A DNA stretch of 64,000 nt from JADYZU01 sp964540965 (GCA_964540965.1 CAZIOT010000002.1:186001-250000), one strand, 5' to 3'. Numbered from the stretch's first letter, positions 29,026-37,736 are shown. Notes: generated from the sequence alone by a model not told the origin. Numbers and translations are program-made.

Positions 29026-29436
29026 ATGACCCGCGCCCCCACCTCTCACGGTCCCAGCCAGCGCCAGTTGCGCGTCGGCGAACTGATCCGCCGCACCCTG
29101 TCCGAGGTGCTGGCGCGCGGCGACGTTCACGACCCCGACCTGCAACGGATGTCGATCACCGTGGGCGAGGTCACCGCTTCGCCCGACCTGAAATGGGCGA
29201 CGGCCTATGTCCTGCCGCTGGGCGGCGGCAATGCCGAGGTCGCGCTGGCCGCGCTGCGCCGCAACAAGGCGGAACTGCGCCACCAGATTGCGCGCGGCAC
29301 CGTGCTGAAACATGTCCCCGACCTGCGGTTCGAGATCGACCGCACCTTCGACCGGCTGGACGAGACGCGGCGCCTGTTCGCCGACGAACATGTGCGCCGC
29401 GATCTGGACAAGCCTTCGGAGGAGGAAGCGGAGTGA
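29026..29436 (+). CDS. rbfA: Ribosome-binding factor A
   Basis: 136 residues. RbfA KH-like fold: SQRQLRVGELIRRTLSEVLARG, DPDLQRMSITVGEV and LRFEIDRTFDRLDETRRL. It matures the 16S rRNA 5-prime end. The ATG at 29017 is an alternative, three residues earlier. It overlaps the next gene by four bases (GTGA). Confidence 0.93.
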   Translation: MTRAPTSHGPSQRQLRVGELIRRTLSEVLARGDVHDPDLQRMSITVGEVTASPDLKWATAYVLPLGGGNAEVALAALRRNKAELRHQIARGTVLKHVPDLRFEIDRTFDRLDETRRLFADEHVRRDLDKPSEEEAE

Positions 29437-30164
29437 TCCGCGCCCTTGTCGCGGCCCTGGCACTGTGGGCGGCGCCAGCAATGGCGGTAACCTGTCAGGA
29501 CGTTGGCTTTGACGGCCTGACCTATACCATCTGCGAGGTTGACCCCGCGGCCGAGGATCTGCGGTTGTTCCTGCGCGACCCCGCCGGCGCGGTCTATGGC
29601 AGCTTTGCCGCCGTCGAAGAGGCGGTCGGGCCGCTGTCCTTTGCCATGAACGCCGGCATGTATCACGATGACCGCGCGCCGGTGGGCCTGTATCTCGAGG
29701 ATGGTGCGCAGGCGATGCGGCTGGTCACCAACCCCGGCCCCGGCAATTTCTCGCTCTTGCCGAACGGCGTGTTCTGCATCGGTGCGGGGCGAGCCGATGT
29801 CATCGAATCGCTGCGTTATGAACGCGAGGCGCCGGAGTGCCGCTTTGCCACCCAATCGGGGCCGATGCTGGTGATCGACGGCGCCCTGCACCCCCGCTTT
29901 CTGCCCGACAGCACCTCGCGCCATATCCGCAATGGCGTGGGCACCAGTGCCGCCGGTGACCGCGTGGTGTTCGCGATATCAGGCGAACCCGTCACCTTCC
30001 ACGAATTCGCCCGGCTGTTCCGCGACGGGCTGGGGCTGCCGCAGGCGCTGTATTTCGACGGCAATGTCTCGCGCCTGCATGCGCCGGCGCTGGGGCGGTC
30101 GGATGGCGGGGCGCGGATGGGGCCGATTGTCGGCGTGGTTGACCCCGCTGCCGAGGGCGGCTAA
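29433..30164 (+). CDS. Exported phosphodiester glycosidase family (NAGPA-like, DUF2233) protein
   Basis: 243 residues from a GTG start that overlaps the rbfA stop, with GGAGGAGG at 29418-29425. Signal peptide 1-18 (AAPAMA). Motifs of the uncovering-enzyme fold: FAMNAGMYHDDRAPVGLYLEDG, FSLLPNGVF, TQSGPMLVIDG, RNGVG and ALYFDGNVSRLHAP. Relatives remove N-acetylglucosamine from a phosphodiester; the bacterial substrate is unknown. Its place between rbfA and truB looks like an insertion into a translation operon. Confidence 0.85.
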   Translation: MIRALVAALALWAAPAMAVTCQDVGFDGLTYTICEVDPAAEDLRLFLRDPAGAVYGSFAAVEEAVGPLSFAMNAGMYHDDRAPVGLYLEDGAQAMRLVTNPGPGNFSLLPNGVFCIGAGRADVIESLRYEREAPECRFATQSGPMLVIDGALHPRFLPDSTSRHIRNGVGTSAAGDRVVFAISGEPVTFHEFARLFRDGLGLPQALYFDGNVSRLHAPALGRSDGGARMGPIVGVVDPAAEGG

Positions 30165-30194
30165 GGCGCGGGCCTTCTGGCAATAGGGGCAGGC

Positions 30195-31103
30195 ATGGCA
30201 CGGGGTCGCAAGGGACGCGCGGTCAACGGCTGGGTGATCGTGGACAAGCCGGCGGGGATCGGTTCGACCACGGTGGTCAACAAGATCCGCTGGGCGTTCG
30301 AGGCGCAGAAGGCCGGCCATGCCGGCACGCTCGACCCGGCGGCGACCGGCCTTCTGGCGGTGGCTTTGGGCGAGGCGACAAAGGCCATCCCCTATGTCAT
30401 GGACGCGCTGAAATCATACGCCTTCACCGTGCGCTGGGGCGCCGCGACCACCACCGACGACGCCGAGGGCGCGGTGATCGGCACATCGGACCTGCGGCCG
30501 GGCGATGACGCGATCAAGGCGGCGCTGGGCGCCTATGTGGGCGAGATCATGCAGGTGCCGCCGGCGTTTTCCGCGGTCAAGGTCGACGGCGAGCGCGCCT
30601 ATGACCTCGCGCGCGAGGGCGAGGCGGTCGAGTTGCAGGCGCGGCCTCTGTGGGTCGACGAACTGGTGCTGACCGACCGGCCCGATGCCGATCATGCGAG
30701 CTTCGAGATGGTCTGCGGCAAGGGCGGCTATGTCCGTTCGATCGCCCGCGATCTGGGGCGCGATCTGGGCTGCCTTGGCCATGTCGTGTCGCTGCGGCGG
30801 CTGTGGTCGGGTCCGTTCGACCTTGAGGGCGCGGTGACGCTGGATCAGGTCGAGGCGCTGGCGCGCAGCGAGGGGATCGACGCCTTGCTGCGCCCCGTCG
30901 AGGACGGGCTTGCCGACCTGCCCGAGGTGCGGGTCGCCGATGTCGCGCTGGCCCGGCTGAAGAACGGCAACCCGGTGCCGGGCGTGCCGCAAGAGGCGCT
31001 GGACTATGACGCCGAATGCTGGGCCAGCCATGGCGGGCGGGCGGTGGCGCTGGGCCGCTGGCGCGGGGGCGAATTTCACCCGGCCCGCGTCATCGTCGGG
31101 TAG
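30195..31103 (+). CDS. truB: tRNA pseudouridine-55 synthase TruB
   Basis: 302 residues. Catalytic Asp D47 in GHAGTLDP (41-48), followed by GYVRSIARDLG and a PUA-like C-terminus. It makes pseudouridine 55 in the T-loop of tRNAs. Its TAG stop (31101-31103) lies inside the palindromic repeat that also carries the start of the next gene. Confidence 0.96.
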   Translation: MARGRKGRAVNGWVIVDKPAGIGSTTVVNKIRWAFEAQKAGHAGTLDPAATGLLAVALGEATKAIPYVMDALKSYAFTVRWGAATTTDDAEGAVIGTSDLRPGDDAIKAALGAYVGEIMQVPPAFSAVKVDGERAYDLAREGEAVELQARPLWVDELVLTDRPDADHASFEMVCGKGGYVRSIARDLGRDLGCLGHVVSLRRLWSGPFDLEGAVTLDQVEALARSEGIDALLRPVEDGLADLPEVRVADVALARLKNGNPVPGVPQEALDYDAECWASHGGRAVALGRWRGGEFHPARVIVG

Positions 31104-31125
31104 GGTGGGTCATGACCCACCTTAC
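31100..31125. repeat. Palindromic repeat spanning truB stop and RluA-type start
   Basis: 26 bases: arm GTAGGGTGGGTC, spacer AT, arm GACCCACCTTAC. The TAG of truB is bases 2-4 and the ATG of the next gene is bases 13-15, exactly at the dyad. Member of the family seen at five other places in the window. Confidence 0.9.
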
Positions 31126-31765
31126 CGCCTATACCCCGCCGCAAGGTCCGCTCGCCCTTTTGCATGACGACCATCAGGTGCTCTTGGTGGACAAGCCGGC
31201 GGGCCTGCTGTCGGTCCCCGGCAAGGGCGAGGATCTGGCCGATTGCCTGCTGGCCCGCGTGCAGCGGGTGTTCCCGACCGCGCTGCTTGTCCACCGCCTG
31301 GACCGCGACACGTCGGGCGTGATGATCTTTGCCCTGACCCCGCAGGCGCAGCGCCACCTTGGCTGGCAGTTCGAGGAACGGGCGACGAAAAAGGTCTATG
31401 TCGCCCGGCTGTGGGGCGAACTGGCGGAAAAGGAGGGCACCGTCGACCTGCCCCTGTGCGTCGACTGGCCGAACCGGCCGAAACAGCATGTCGATTTCGA
31501 AAACGGCAAGCCGGCGGTAACCGACTGGCGCGTGGTGCGGCGCGGCAACGGCGAAACCCGCGTCCGGCTGATGCCGCGCACCGGGCGTAGCCACCAGTTG
31601 CGCGTGCATATGGCCGAGATCGGCCACCCGATCCTGGGCGATCCGTTCTATGCCACCGGACCGGCGGGCGATTTCCCCCGGCTGATGCTGCATTCGGAAT
31701 CGCTGCAATTCCGCCACCCTGATGGCGGGCGGCCGATGAAGGTGACGGCGGAGTGTCCGTTCTGA
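31112..31765 (+). CDS. RluA-family pseudouridine synthase
   Basis: 217 residues. RluA-type catalytic block HRLDRDTSG (61-69, Asp D64), with VDKPAGLLSVPGKG and TGRSHQLRVHM. There is no S4 domain. E. coli RluA of this size modifies 23S U746 and tRNA U32; that target is inferred. The ATG at 31112 sits at the dyad of a palindromic repeat with no usual ribosome site, so initiation may depend on the hairpin or on ribosomes ending at truB eight bases upstream. Palindromic repeats lie at both ends of the gene. Confidence 0.9.
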   Translation: MTHLTAYTPPQGPLALLHDDHQVLLVDKPAGLLSVPGKGEDLADCLLARVQRVFPTALLVHRLDRDTSGVMIFALTPQAQRHLGWQFEERATKKVYVARLWGELAEKEGTVDLPLCVDWPNRPKQHVDFENGKPAVTDWRVVRRGNGETRVRLMPRTGRSHQLRVHMAEIGHPILGDPFYATGPAGDFPRLMLHSESLQFRHPDGGRPMKVTAECPF

Positions 31766-31767
31766 AG

Positions 31768-31793
31768 GTAAGGTGGGTCTTGACCCACCCTAC
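31768..31793. repeat. Palindromic repeat between convergent genes
   Basis: 26 bases: arm GTAAGGTGGGTC, spacer TT, arm GACCCACCCTAC. It starts 3 bases after the RluA-type stop and ends next to the stop codon of the aldehyde dehydrogenase gene. It could serve as a shared terminator, though it has no T-run. Confidence 0.9.
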
Positions 31794-33221
31794 CTACCCC
31801 TCCCAGCCCGAAATCGCCTTCGACACCAGAAACTCCTCGATCCCCCAGACCCCGCCCTCGCGCGCCAGGCCCGAGGCGCCGATGCCGCCAAAGAACGCGC
31901 CGCGGGCGCGGGGGCGGCCGTTCATCTCGATCATGCCGGCGTTCAGCCGGCGGGCCAGCCGGTTGCGGCGGGCGCCGTCGGCGGTCTGGACGTAGTTGGT
32001 CAGGCCATAGGGCGTGTCATTGGCGATGCGCAGCGCCTCGTCCTCGGTCTCGAACGGGATGATCGACAGCACCGGGCCGAAGATTTCCTCGCGCTCGATG
32101 GTCATGCCGGGTTCGACATCGGCAAAGACCGTCGGCCGCACGAAAAAGCCCTTGTTCAACCCCTCGGGCCGCCCCAGACCGCCGGCGACAAGGCGCGCGC
32201 CTTCGTCGATGCCCTTCTGGATGAAGCCCTGGATCTGGTCCCATTGCCTTGCGTTGACCACCGGGCCGATATGGTTGCCGGGCTGGTCGGCGGGGCCGAC
32301 ACGGGTGGCCAGCGCCACATTGCGCGCGGTTTCGACCGCAAGGTCATAGACCGGACGTTCGACCAGCATCCGCGTCGGCGCGTTACAGGACTGGCCGGAA
32401 TTGTTGAAGCAATGCCGCACGCCACGCACCACCGCCTTGTCGTCGGCATCGGCGAAGATCAGGTTGGCGCCCTTGCCGCCCAGTTCCAGCGTCACCCGCT
32501 TGAACGTATCGGCCGCCGCCCGGCCGATGGCGCGGCCGGCCCGCGTCGATCCGGTGAACGAGATCATCGCCACATCCGGGTGCGTCGACAGTTGCGTGCC
32601 GACCCCGGCGCCATCCCCGTTGACCAGATTGAACACGCCGGGCGGGCAGCCGGCGTCATGGACGAATTCCGCGAACAGCAGCGACGACAGCGGCGCCTGT
32701 TCGGACGGTTTCAGCACCACGGTGCAGCCCGCCAGCAACGCCGGGATCACCTTGAGCGTCACCTGATTCATCGGCCAGTTCCACGGCGTGATCAGGCCGA
32801 CAACGCCGATGGCCTCTTGCGCGATCATGGTGTCGCCGCTGTGGCGGCGCAGGAATTCGACCTTGGGAAAGGCGTCAAGGAAGGCTTGCAGATGCCCCGA
32901 CAGGCACGGCGCCTGACTGTCGCGCGCCATGTCGATGGGCGCGCCCATCTCAAGGCTGATGGCGCGGGCCATCTCTTCGGACCGGGCCTGGTATTGCGCT
33001 AGGATGCCCTCCACCAGCGCCACCCGCACCGCCGGATCGCTGACCGACCATGCCGGAAAGGCGCCCCTGGCCGCCGCCACCGCCGCTTCAGTATCGGCGG
33101 CGCCGCCGAGTGAGATGACCGCACAGGGCTCTTCTGTCGAGGGGTTGATGACCAGGTGATCGCTGCCCGCCACCGGCTGCACCCAGGCGCCATTGATGTA
33201 GAAGCTGCGTTTCTCGATCAT
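31794..33221 (-). CDS. NAD(P)-dependent aldehyde dehydrogenase
   Basis: 475 residues. Active site: TPWNWP (145-150), FTGST (222-226), LELGGKG with E246 and SGQSCNAPTR with catalytic C279. It oxidises an aldehyde to an acid; the sequence does not give the substrate, though the group resembles succinate-semialdehyde or 5-carboxyvaleraldehyde-type enzymes. It is divergent from the peroxiredoxin gene (132 bases). Confidence 0.92.
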   Translation of the reverse strand: MIEKRSFYINGAWVQPVAGSDHLVINPSTEEPCAVISLGGAADTEAAVAAARGAFPAWSVSDPAVRVALVEGILAQYQARSEEMARAISLEMGAPIDMARDSQAPCLSGHLQAFLDAFPKVEFLRRHSGDTMIAQEAIGVVGLITPWNWPMNQVTLKVIPALLAGCTVVLKPSEQAPLSSLLFAEFVHDAGCPPGVFNLVNGDGAGVGTQLSTHPDVAMISFTGSTRAGRAIGRAAADTFKRVTLELGGKGANLIFADADDKAVVRGVRHCFNNSGQSCNAPTRMLVERPVYDLAVETARNVALATRVGPADQPGNHIGPVVNARQWDQIQGFIQKGIDEGARLVAGGLGRPEGLNKGFFVRPTVFADVEPGMTIEREEIFGPVLSIIPFETEDEALRIANDTPYGLTNYVQTADGARRNRLARRLNAGMIEMNGRPRARGAFFGGIGASGLAREGGVWGIEEFLVSKAISGWEG

Positions 33222-33353
33222 TTTCTTCTCTCCTGCCCGCGGTTTTTGGCCCGCTTCGCCCTATGGCCACTGTGGCCTTGTCCGGTTTCCCACCTATATA
33301 GTGCGGCGCAAGGCGGCACCCCCGGCCGCGACATCAAGAAAGGATGCACCGAC

Positions 33354-34007
33354 ATGGGTCTTCGGATCAACGATACCATTCCCAACCTGACCGTCGAGAC
33401 CGATACCGGCACCGTCAGCCTGCATGACTGGATCGGCGACAGCTGGGCAATCCTGTTTTCGCATCCCAAGGACTTTACCCCGGTCTGCACCACCGAATTC
33501 GGCGCCGTTGCGCAACTGGCCGATGAATGGGCCAAGCGCGGCACCAAGGTGATGGGCATTTCCGTCGACGGCGTGGCCGAACATGTGAAGTGGAAGCAGG
33601 ATATCGAGGTGGCGGGCGGCGCCAAGCCCGGCTTTCCCATCGTCGCCGACAAGGATCTGACCCTGTCCAAGGCGTTCGACATGCTCCCGGCCGAGGCCTA
33701 TCTGCCCGACAACGCCACCCCGAACGATACCGCGACCGTGCGGGTGGTGTTCATCATCGGGCCGGACAAGAAGCTCAAGCTGTCGATGACCTATCCGATG
33801 AACGTCGGCCGCAACTTTGCCGAGGTGCTGCGCGCCCTTGACGCGCTGCAGACGGCGAACGGCAAGGGCGTGGCGACGCCGGCGAACTGGAACGTCGGCG
33901 ACGACGTCATCATCCCGCTGTCGGTGTCGAACGAGGCCGCGCGCGAGAAATACGGCGACTACACCACCGTGCTGCCCTATCTGCGCAAGGCGAAGCTGCC
34001 GGGCTAG
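33354..34007 (+). CDS. 1-Cys peroxiredoxin (Prx6 type)
   Basis: 217 residues. Peroxidatic C45 in HPKDFTPVCTTEFG. The extended C-terminal domain (NWNVGDDVIIPLSVSNEAAREKYG) is the Prx6 feature and no resolving Cys is seen. It reduces peroxides in the cytoplasm. AAAGGA at 33339-33344 sets the ATG. It converges on the Stealth gene with a 6-base gap. Confidence 0.93.
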   Translation: MGLRINDTIPNLTVETDTGTVSLHDWIGDSWAILFSHPKDFTPVCTTEFGAVAQLADEWAKRGTKVMGISVDGVAEHVKWKQDIEVAGGAKPGFPIVADKDLTLSKAFDMLPAEAYLPDNATPNDTATVRVVFIIGPDKKLKLSMTYPMNVGRNFAEVLRALDALQTANGKGVATPANWNVGDDVIIPLSVSNEAAREKYGDYTTVLPYLRKAKLPG

Positions 34008-34013
34008 GGCGGT

Positions 34014-35024
34014 TCAGGACGGGGGGCCCAGAACCGGGATCCCCGGCGGCAGCGTTGCCGCCAGCCGGCGTCGCAGGACGCCGGCCAGCGCGGCCAGGGT
34101 CTCGGGCCTGCATTCGTCCAGGCTTTGCAAGCACAGGAACGGTGCCGATCCGGCCTCGATCCGGCGCAGGATCGCGGGCAGACGGGACTCGGTCGCCGGT
34201 TCCAGATAGATCAGCGGCCAGGGGGCGGCGACCGTCGCCGCCCCGGCGCGCAACTCAAGATGATTGGCCAGCGAAATCGCCGAGAACTGGTCGCGCGACC
34301 GGAACCGATGGGCGATCTGTGCCGCCATCACCTGCGGATTGGCGGCATCGAAGTCGCGGAAGGTCGACACGCGCAGCGGGTGCGGATGGTGGTCAAAGCG
34401 CAGATAGACCGCCTGTTCGCCCGCCGCCCGGGCGCCGCGTTTCTGCGCCTCCCAGATCGTGGGGCGGGCGGGGGCTTTGCGACCCGTCCTGTGCCGCAGC
34501 CAGGCGCGCAGCCGGGCGACACGTCCCGGCGCCTGCGGCATGAGCGCGCCGTGCAGGCGCGGCGTATCACCGTCGAACCACATATCGGGGCGGATCGGCG
34601 CGTTCAACATCACGTCGTCGTTGAAATAGACAAACCGTTCGGCCAGCCCCGGTATCGCCCAAAGCCGCGAGGCGATCGTCAGCGAGTTGAAGGTCGGCAG
34701 CACCGCTTCATGGCCGGCAAAGATGTCGCGGTGATCGACGATGCGGATCCGGTCGGGGGCGCAGAGCCCGGCTTTGGCAAAGCTGTCGATCCACTCGGGG
34801 CGCTGCTGGTCGGTGACGATCCAGATCGTGCGGACGAAGGGCGCGAAGGCAAGGATCGAGGCGACGCACAGATAGATTTCGCCGACCTGATCGAAACGGG
34901 TGGCGCTGGTGGCGCGGCTGTGGACGGCGCCCGATCCGGGCAGCCAGGCGCGCCGCTTCTCCGCATGGGCCGGATCCGATCCGTCGACCCAGGCAATGAC
35001 GGCGTCGATTGGACTATCGGTCAT
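34014..35024 (-). CDS. Stealth-family hexose-1-phosphotransferase-like protein
   Basis: 336 residues. Stealth CR1 IDAVIAWVDGSDP (6-18), CR2 with RFDQVGEIYLCVASI and YFNDDVML (133-140), then the CR3/CR4-like part with RFRSRDQF. Such enzymes transfer sugar-phosphate in capsule or teichoic-type polymers and are related to GlcNAc-1-phosphotransferase. No polysaccharide cluster is nearby: neighbours are a peroxiredoxin and L,D-transpeptidases. The product is therefore unknown. Confidence 0.85.
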   Translation of the reverse strand: MTDSPIDAVIAWVDGSDPAHAEKRRAWLPGSGAVHSRATSATRFDQVGEIYLCVASILAFAPFVRTIWIVTDQQRPEWIDSFAKAGLCAPDRIRIVDHRDIFAGHEAVLPTFNSLTIASRLWAIPGLAERFVYFNDDVMLNAPIRPDMWFDGDTPRLHGALMPQAPGRVARLRAWLRHRTGRKAPARPTIWEAQKRGARAAGEQAVYLRFDHHPHPLRVSTFRDFDAANPQVMAAQIAHRFRSRDQFSAISLANHLELRAGAATVAAPWPLIYLEPATESRLPAILRRIEAGSAPFLCLQSLDECRPETLAALAGVLRRRLAATLPPGIPVLGPPS

Positions 35025-35086
35025 GGTGCCCGCGCGTTCCGGTTGTGCAGGGGTCCATAGCCAGCCGGTTGCCGGGCCACAAGGCG

Positions 35087-35638
35087 TTAAAGAATCAGCA
35101 CCTGCGCCCCGACCGGCACGCGGTCATACAGGTCGATGGCGTGGTCGTTCAGCATGCGGATGCATCCCGACCCAAAGCTTTGCCCGATGGTCCAGGGCTG
35201 CGGCGTGCCGTGGATGCGATACAGCGTGTCGCGGTTGCCCTGATACAGATACAGCGCCCGCGCGCCCATCGGGTTCATTTCGTGTCCGCCGGGAAGGCCG
35301 CCGGAATATTGCGCATAGATCGCCGGTTCCTGCCGGATCATGTTGGCGGTCGGCGTCCACGCCGGCCATTCGGCCTTGCGCCCGACCTGAGCCCGGCCGC
35401 GGAAATTGCGCCCCGCCGCGCCGACGGCGATCTTGTAGCGGCGGGCAACGCCATCCGCGATGGTCAGATACAGCCACAGGTTCGCGGTATCGACCTGGAC
35501 GAAACCGACCGGCGCGCCGGACTGGATCGCGACATCGGCCGGCACCCATTCGCGGGGGAATTCGAACACCTGCTGCGACAGGGCGGGCGCGGCCAGCAAG
35601 GCGGTGCCCGAGGCAATGAAGATACGGCGGGAAATCAT
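35087..35638 (-). CDS. L,D-transpeptidase (YkuD domain), copy 1
   Basis: 183 residues. SRRIF start with hydrophobic run looks like a Tat-type or ordinary signal peptide (1-21). The YkuD active site is IHGTPQPW...SFGSGCIRM with H143 and C159. It should crosslink or anchor peptidoglycan through meso-DAP. The paralogue lies just upstream (100 bases, same strand). Confidence 0.93.
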   Translation of the reverse strand: MISRRIFIASGTALLAAPALSQQVFEFPREWVPADVAIQSGAPVGFVQVDTANLWLYLTIADGVARRYKIAVGAAGRNFRGRAQVGRKAEWPAWTPTANMIRQEPAIYAQYSGGLPGGHEMNPMGARALYLYQGNRDTLYRIHGTPQPWTIGQSFGSGCIRMLNDHAIDLYDRVPVGAQVLIL

Positions 35639-35680
35639 CTGCTGCTCCGGTTCTGACGACCTTCAGCGCAGCCTAGCAGA

Positions 35681-35719
35681 AAAAACCGCGCCCCGCAGCT
35701 TTGGGCTGCGGGGCGCGGC
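35681..35719 (-). terminator. Rho-independent terminator between the two L,D-transpeptidase genes
   Basis: Perfect 14-base stem CCGCGCCCCGCAGC / GCTGCGGGGCGCGG with a five-base loop; on the minus strand it ends in a run of six T (35686-35681). It follows the upstream transpeptidase stop by about 20 bases, so the two genes are not one strong operon. Confidence 0.92.
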
Positions 35720-35738
35720 GGATTTCTGCGAACCGGGA

Positions 35739-36383
35739 TCAGTAGGCGAAGGCGTTGGCGCCCAGCGGAACCCGGTTGTAAAGGTCGATGACATGGCTGT
35801 TGTACATGCGGAAGCAGCCGTTCGACGCCGAGCGGCCGATGCTTCCCGGCACCACGGTGCCATGCACGCGGATCGCGGTGTCGCGGTCGCCCTGGTAGAA
35901 ATACAGCGCCCGTGCCCCCAGCGGGTTTTCCGGCCCGCCCGGCATCCCGTCCTTGTAGCGTTCATAGGCGGCGGGGTTGCGTTCGATCATCTCGTCGGTC
36001 GGGCGCCACGACGGCCATTCGACCTTGCGGCCGATGGTGGCATGGCCGGTCCAGAACAGCCCTTCCTGCCCGACGGCGACGCCATAGCGGATCGCCCGGT
36101 CGCCCGGCAGGATGAAATAGAGGTGATAGTTCTGCCGCACGATGTGGATGTCGCTGGGCGTCAGCCCCGGCTGCACCGGCACGATGCGGGCCTGATATTC
36201 CTCGGGGATGGCGAAATCGCCTTCCATGATCGGGGGCAGCACGATGTCGTCCGACTGGACCACGGTGTCAGGGGTCACGGTGACGGCCAGCGGGTCGGCC
36301 TCTTGCGCAAAGGCGCGGGGCGCAAACAGCGCAACAGCGGCGGCCGAGGCCGAGGTCCAGACGAAATGACGGCGGGTCAGCAT
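35739..36383 (-). CDS. L,D-transpeptidase (YkuD domain), copy 2
   Basis: 214 residues. Twin-Arg-like start LTRRHFVWT and hydrophobic run up to about 27 (AFAQ). YkuD active site VHGTVVPGSIGRSASNGCFRM with H174 and C190. About 30 residues longer at the N-terminal side than copy 1, with a linker. The two are clearly homologous (shared ARALY.YQG.RDT block). It has its own downstream terminator. Confidence 0.93.
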   Translation of the reverse strand: MLTRRHFVWTSASAAAVALFAPRAFAQEADPLAVTVTPDTVVQSDDIVLPPIMEGDFAIPEEYQARIVPVQPGLTPSDIHIVRQNYHLYFILPGDRAIRYGVAVGQEGLFWTGHATIGRKVEWPSWRPTDEMIERNPAAYERYKDGMPGGPENPLGARALYFYQGDRDTAIRVHGTVVPGSIGRSASNGCFRMYNSHVIDLYNRVPLGANAFAY

Positions 36384-36537
36384 TGGGAAGGCTCCCGTTT
36401 TCGATCAACGATTCGAACCGCGAACGCGGCCCACTCACCTGCGGCATGGGGTATTCCGCGCGCAAGCAGTAATCAATTGAACGCGAGCGGGCGACAGTGT
36501 GTTCCCGCTGCATGTGTGGTTTTCGCGGCGCGGGCAG

Positions 36538-37671
36538 TCATATGTCGACCGCGCGCAGCAGGGGGTCGAAGGCGTAAAGCGCCGCCCTCCGCCCGGATGA
36601 GGGTTCGAGCGTGCGCAGCAGGCCCGCGTCCAGCAGGCGGCGCGACAGGAGTCTGGCGGAGGCGGCGGGAATGCCTGATCTCTCGACGAAACGGTCGTTG
36701 CGGAACACCGGATTACCAAAAATATAGTCCAGTGCCCGGTCGTGATGCTGGGAGTTCAGGACGATCCTGAACCTTTCCCGCATGTCTGCATAAAGGGCAA
36801 TGATCCGTTCGGCGGTGGCGATGTTGGCCTGTGCCTGCACATGCATCGCAGTCAGGAAGAACACCACCCAGCCGGTCCAGTCCCCTTCGGCCGAAACCGC
36901 GCGCATCCGCGCGATGTATTCATCCTTGTTCTGTTCGAAATGGCCCGAGACAAAGAAATGCGGCCTGCTGAGGGTGCCCAGGCGCCAGAGCATCAGGGTG
37001 ATCAGCATTCGCCCCAGCCGCCCGTTGCCGTCTTCAAAGGGATGCAGCGCCTCGAATTCGACATGTGCGATGGCGGTGCGCAAGAGCGGACGAAGTGTGC
37101 CGGCTTCGATGAAGCTGATGAGGTCGGCCATCGCCGGTTCGAGGTGTTCGGGCGCGATGGGGACGTAGCTGACGATCCCGCGTCGGCCGTCGCCAATATA
37201 GTTCTGATCCACCTTGTATGCGCCCGGCCTCTTCTGCGCCCCGCGTCCGAAGGACAAGAGCATCTGGTGCAGGCTGCGGATGAGGTGCTGCGAGATCGGC
37301 TGTCCCTCGCCGATTGCGGCTTCAGCGACCCGCATCGCGCGAGCGTAAAGATAGGTCTCGACATCGTCGTTACGCGCTTCGCGGTAGGGGTCCGGAGTCG
37401 CGGCATCCTCTTCGGCTTCAAGGCGGTAGACATCCTCGATGGTCGAGATCGTATTCTCCATTCGCGAGGATGAGACGGCATCCTGCCGCCGGAGTGGGGC
37501 AAGCAGGAGATCGGCGTTGAGCAGACTGGTCAGGCGCGCGTCATAGCGCGCGAGCGAGGCGGCTGCGTCATCCAGCGCCGGAAGAATGCGTTCGTAATCA
37601 AGCTGCCCCGGGGGAAAGGCGCCAGTATGGTAGGGAACAGCCTGCGAGAAATCGAGTAGTTTGACGATCAT
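36538..37671 (-). CDS. Fic-domain protein (AMP-transferase family) with N-terminal inhibitory motif
   Basis: 377 residues. The complete Fic motif HPFEDGNGRLGR is at 210-221. An inhibitory helix SSRMEN (68-73; S-x-x-x-E-N, Glu72) lies in the N-terminal domain, so it is a class II, self-inhibited type. The last 90 residues look like a winged helix (RNDRFVERSGIPAASARLLSRRLLDAGLL). Usual activity: transfer of AMP to a hydroxyl side chain of a target; the target is unknown and there is no small antitoxin partner next to it. Upstream lie three operator-like repeats and a sigma70-like promoter. Confidence 0.9.
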   Translation of the reverse strand: MIVKLLDFSQAVPYHTGAFPPGQLDYERILPALDDAAASLARYDARLTSLLNADLLLAPLRRQDAVSSSRMENTISTIEDVYRLEAEEDAATPDPYREARNDDVETYLYARAMRVAEAAIGEGQPISQHLIRSLHQMLLSFGRGAQKRPGAYKVDQNYIGDGRRGIVSYVPIAPEHLEPAMADLISFIEAGTLRPLLRTAIAHVEFEALHPFEDGNGRLGRMLITLMLWRLGTLSRPHFFVSGHFEQNKDEYIARMRAVSAEGDWTGWVVFFLTAMHVQAQANIATAERIIALYADMRERFRIVLNSQHHDRALDYIFGNPVFRNDRFVERSGIPAASARLLSRRLLDAGLLRTLEPSSGRRAALYAFDPLLRAVDI

Positions 37672-37707
37672 CTGCGGCCAAATCCTGTCGTCTACTCCGG
37701 TGATGCG

Positions 37708-37736
37708 ACCATAGTCTCACCAAACCCATTTGACAA
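37708..37736 (-). promoter_or_regulatory. Predicted sigma70-type promoter of the fic gene
   Basis: On the minus strand TTGTCA (37736-37731), a 17-base spacer and TATGGT (37713-37708), ending 36 bases upstream of the fic ATG. The boxes differ from consensus by one and two bases. Prediction only. Confidence 0.5.
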
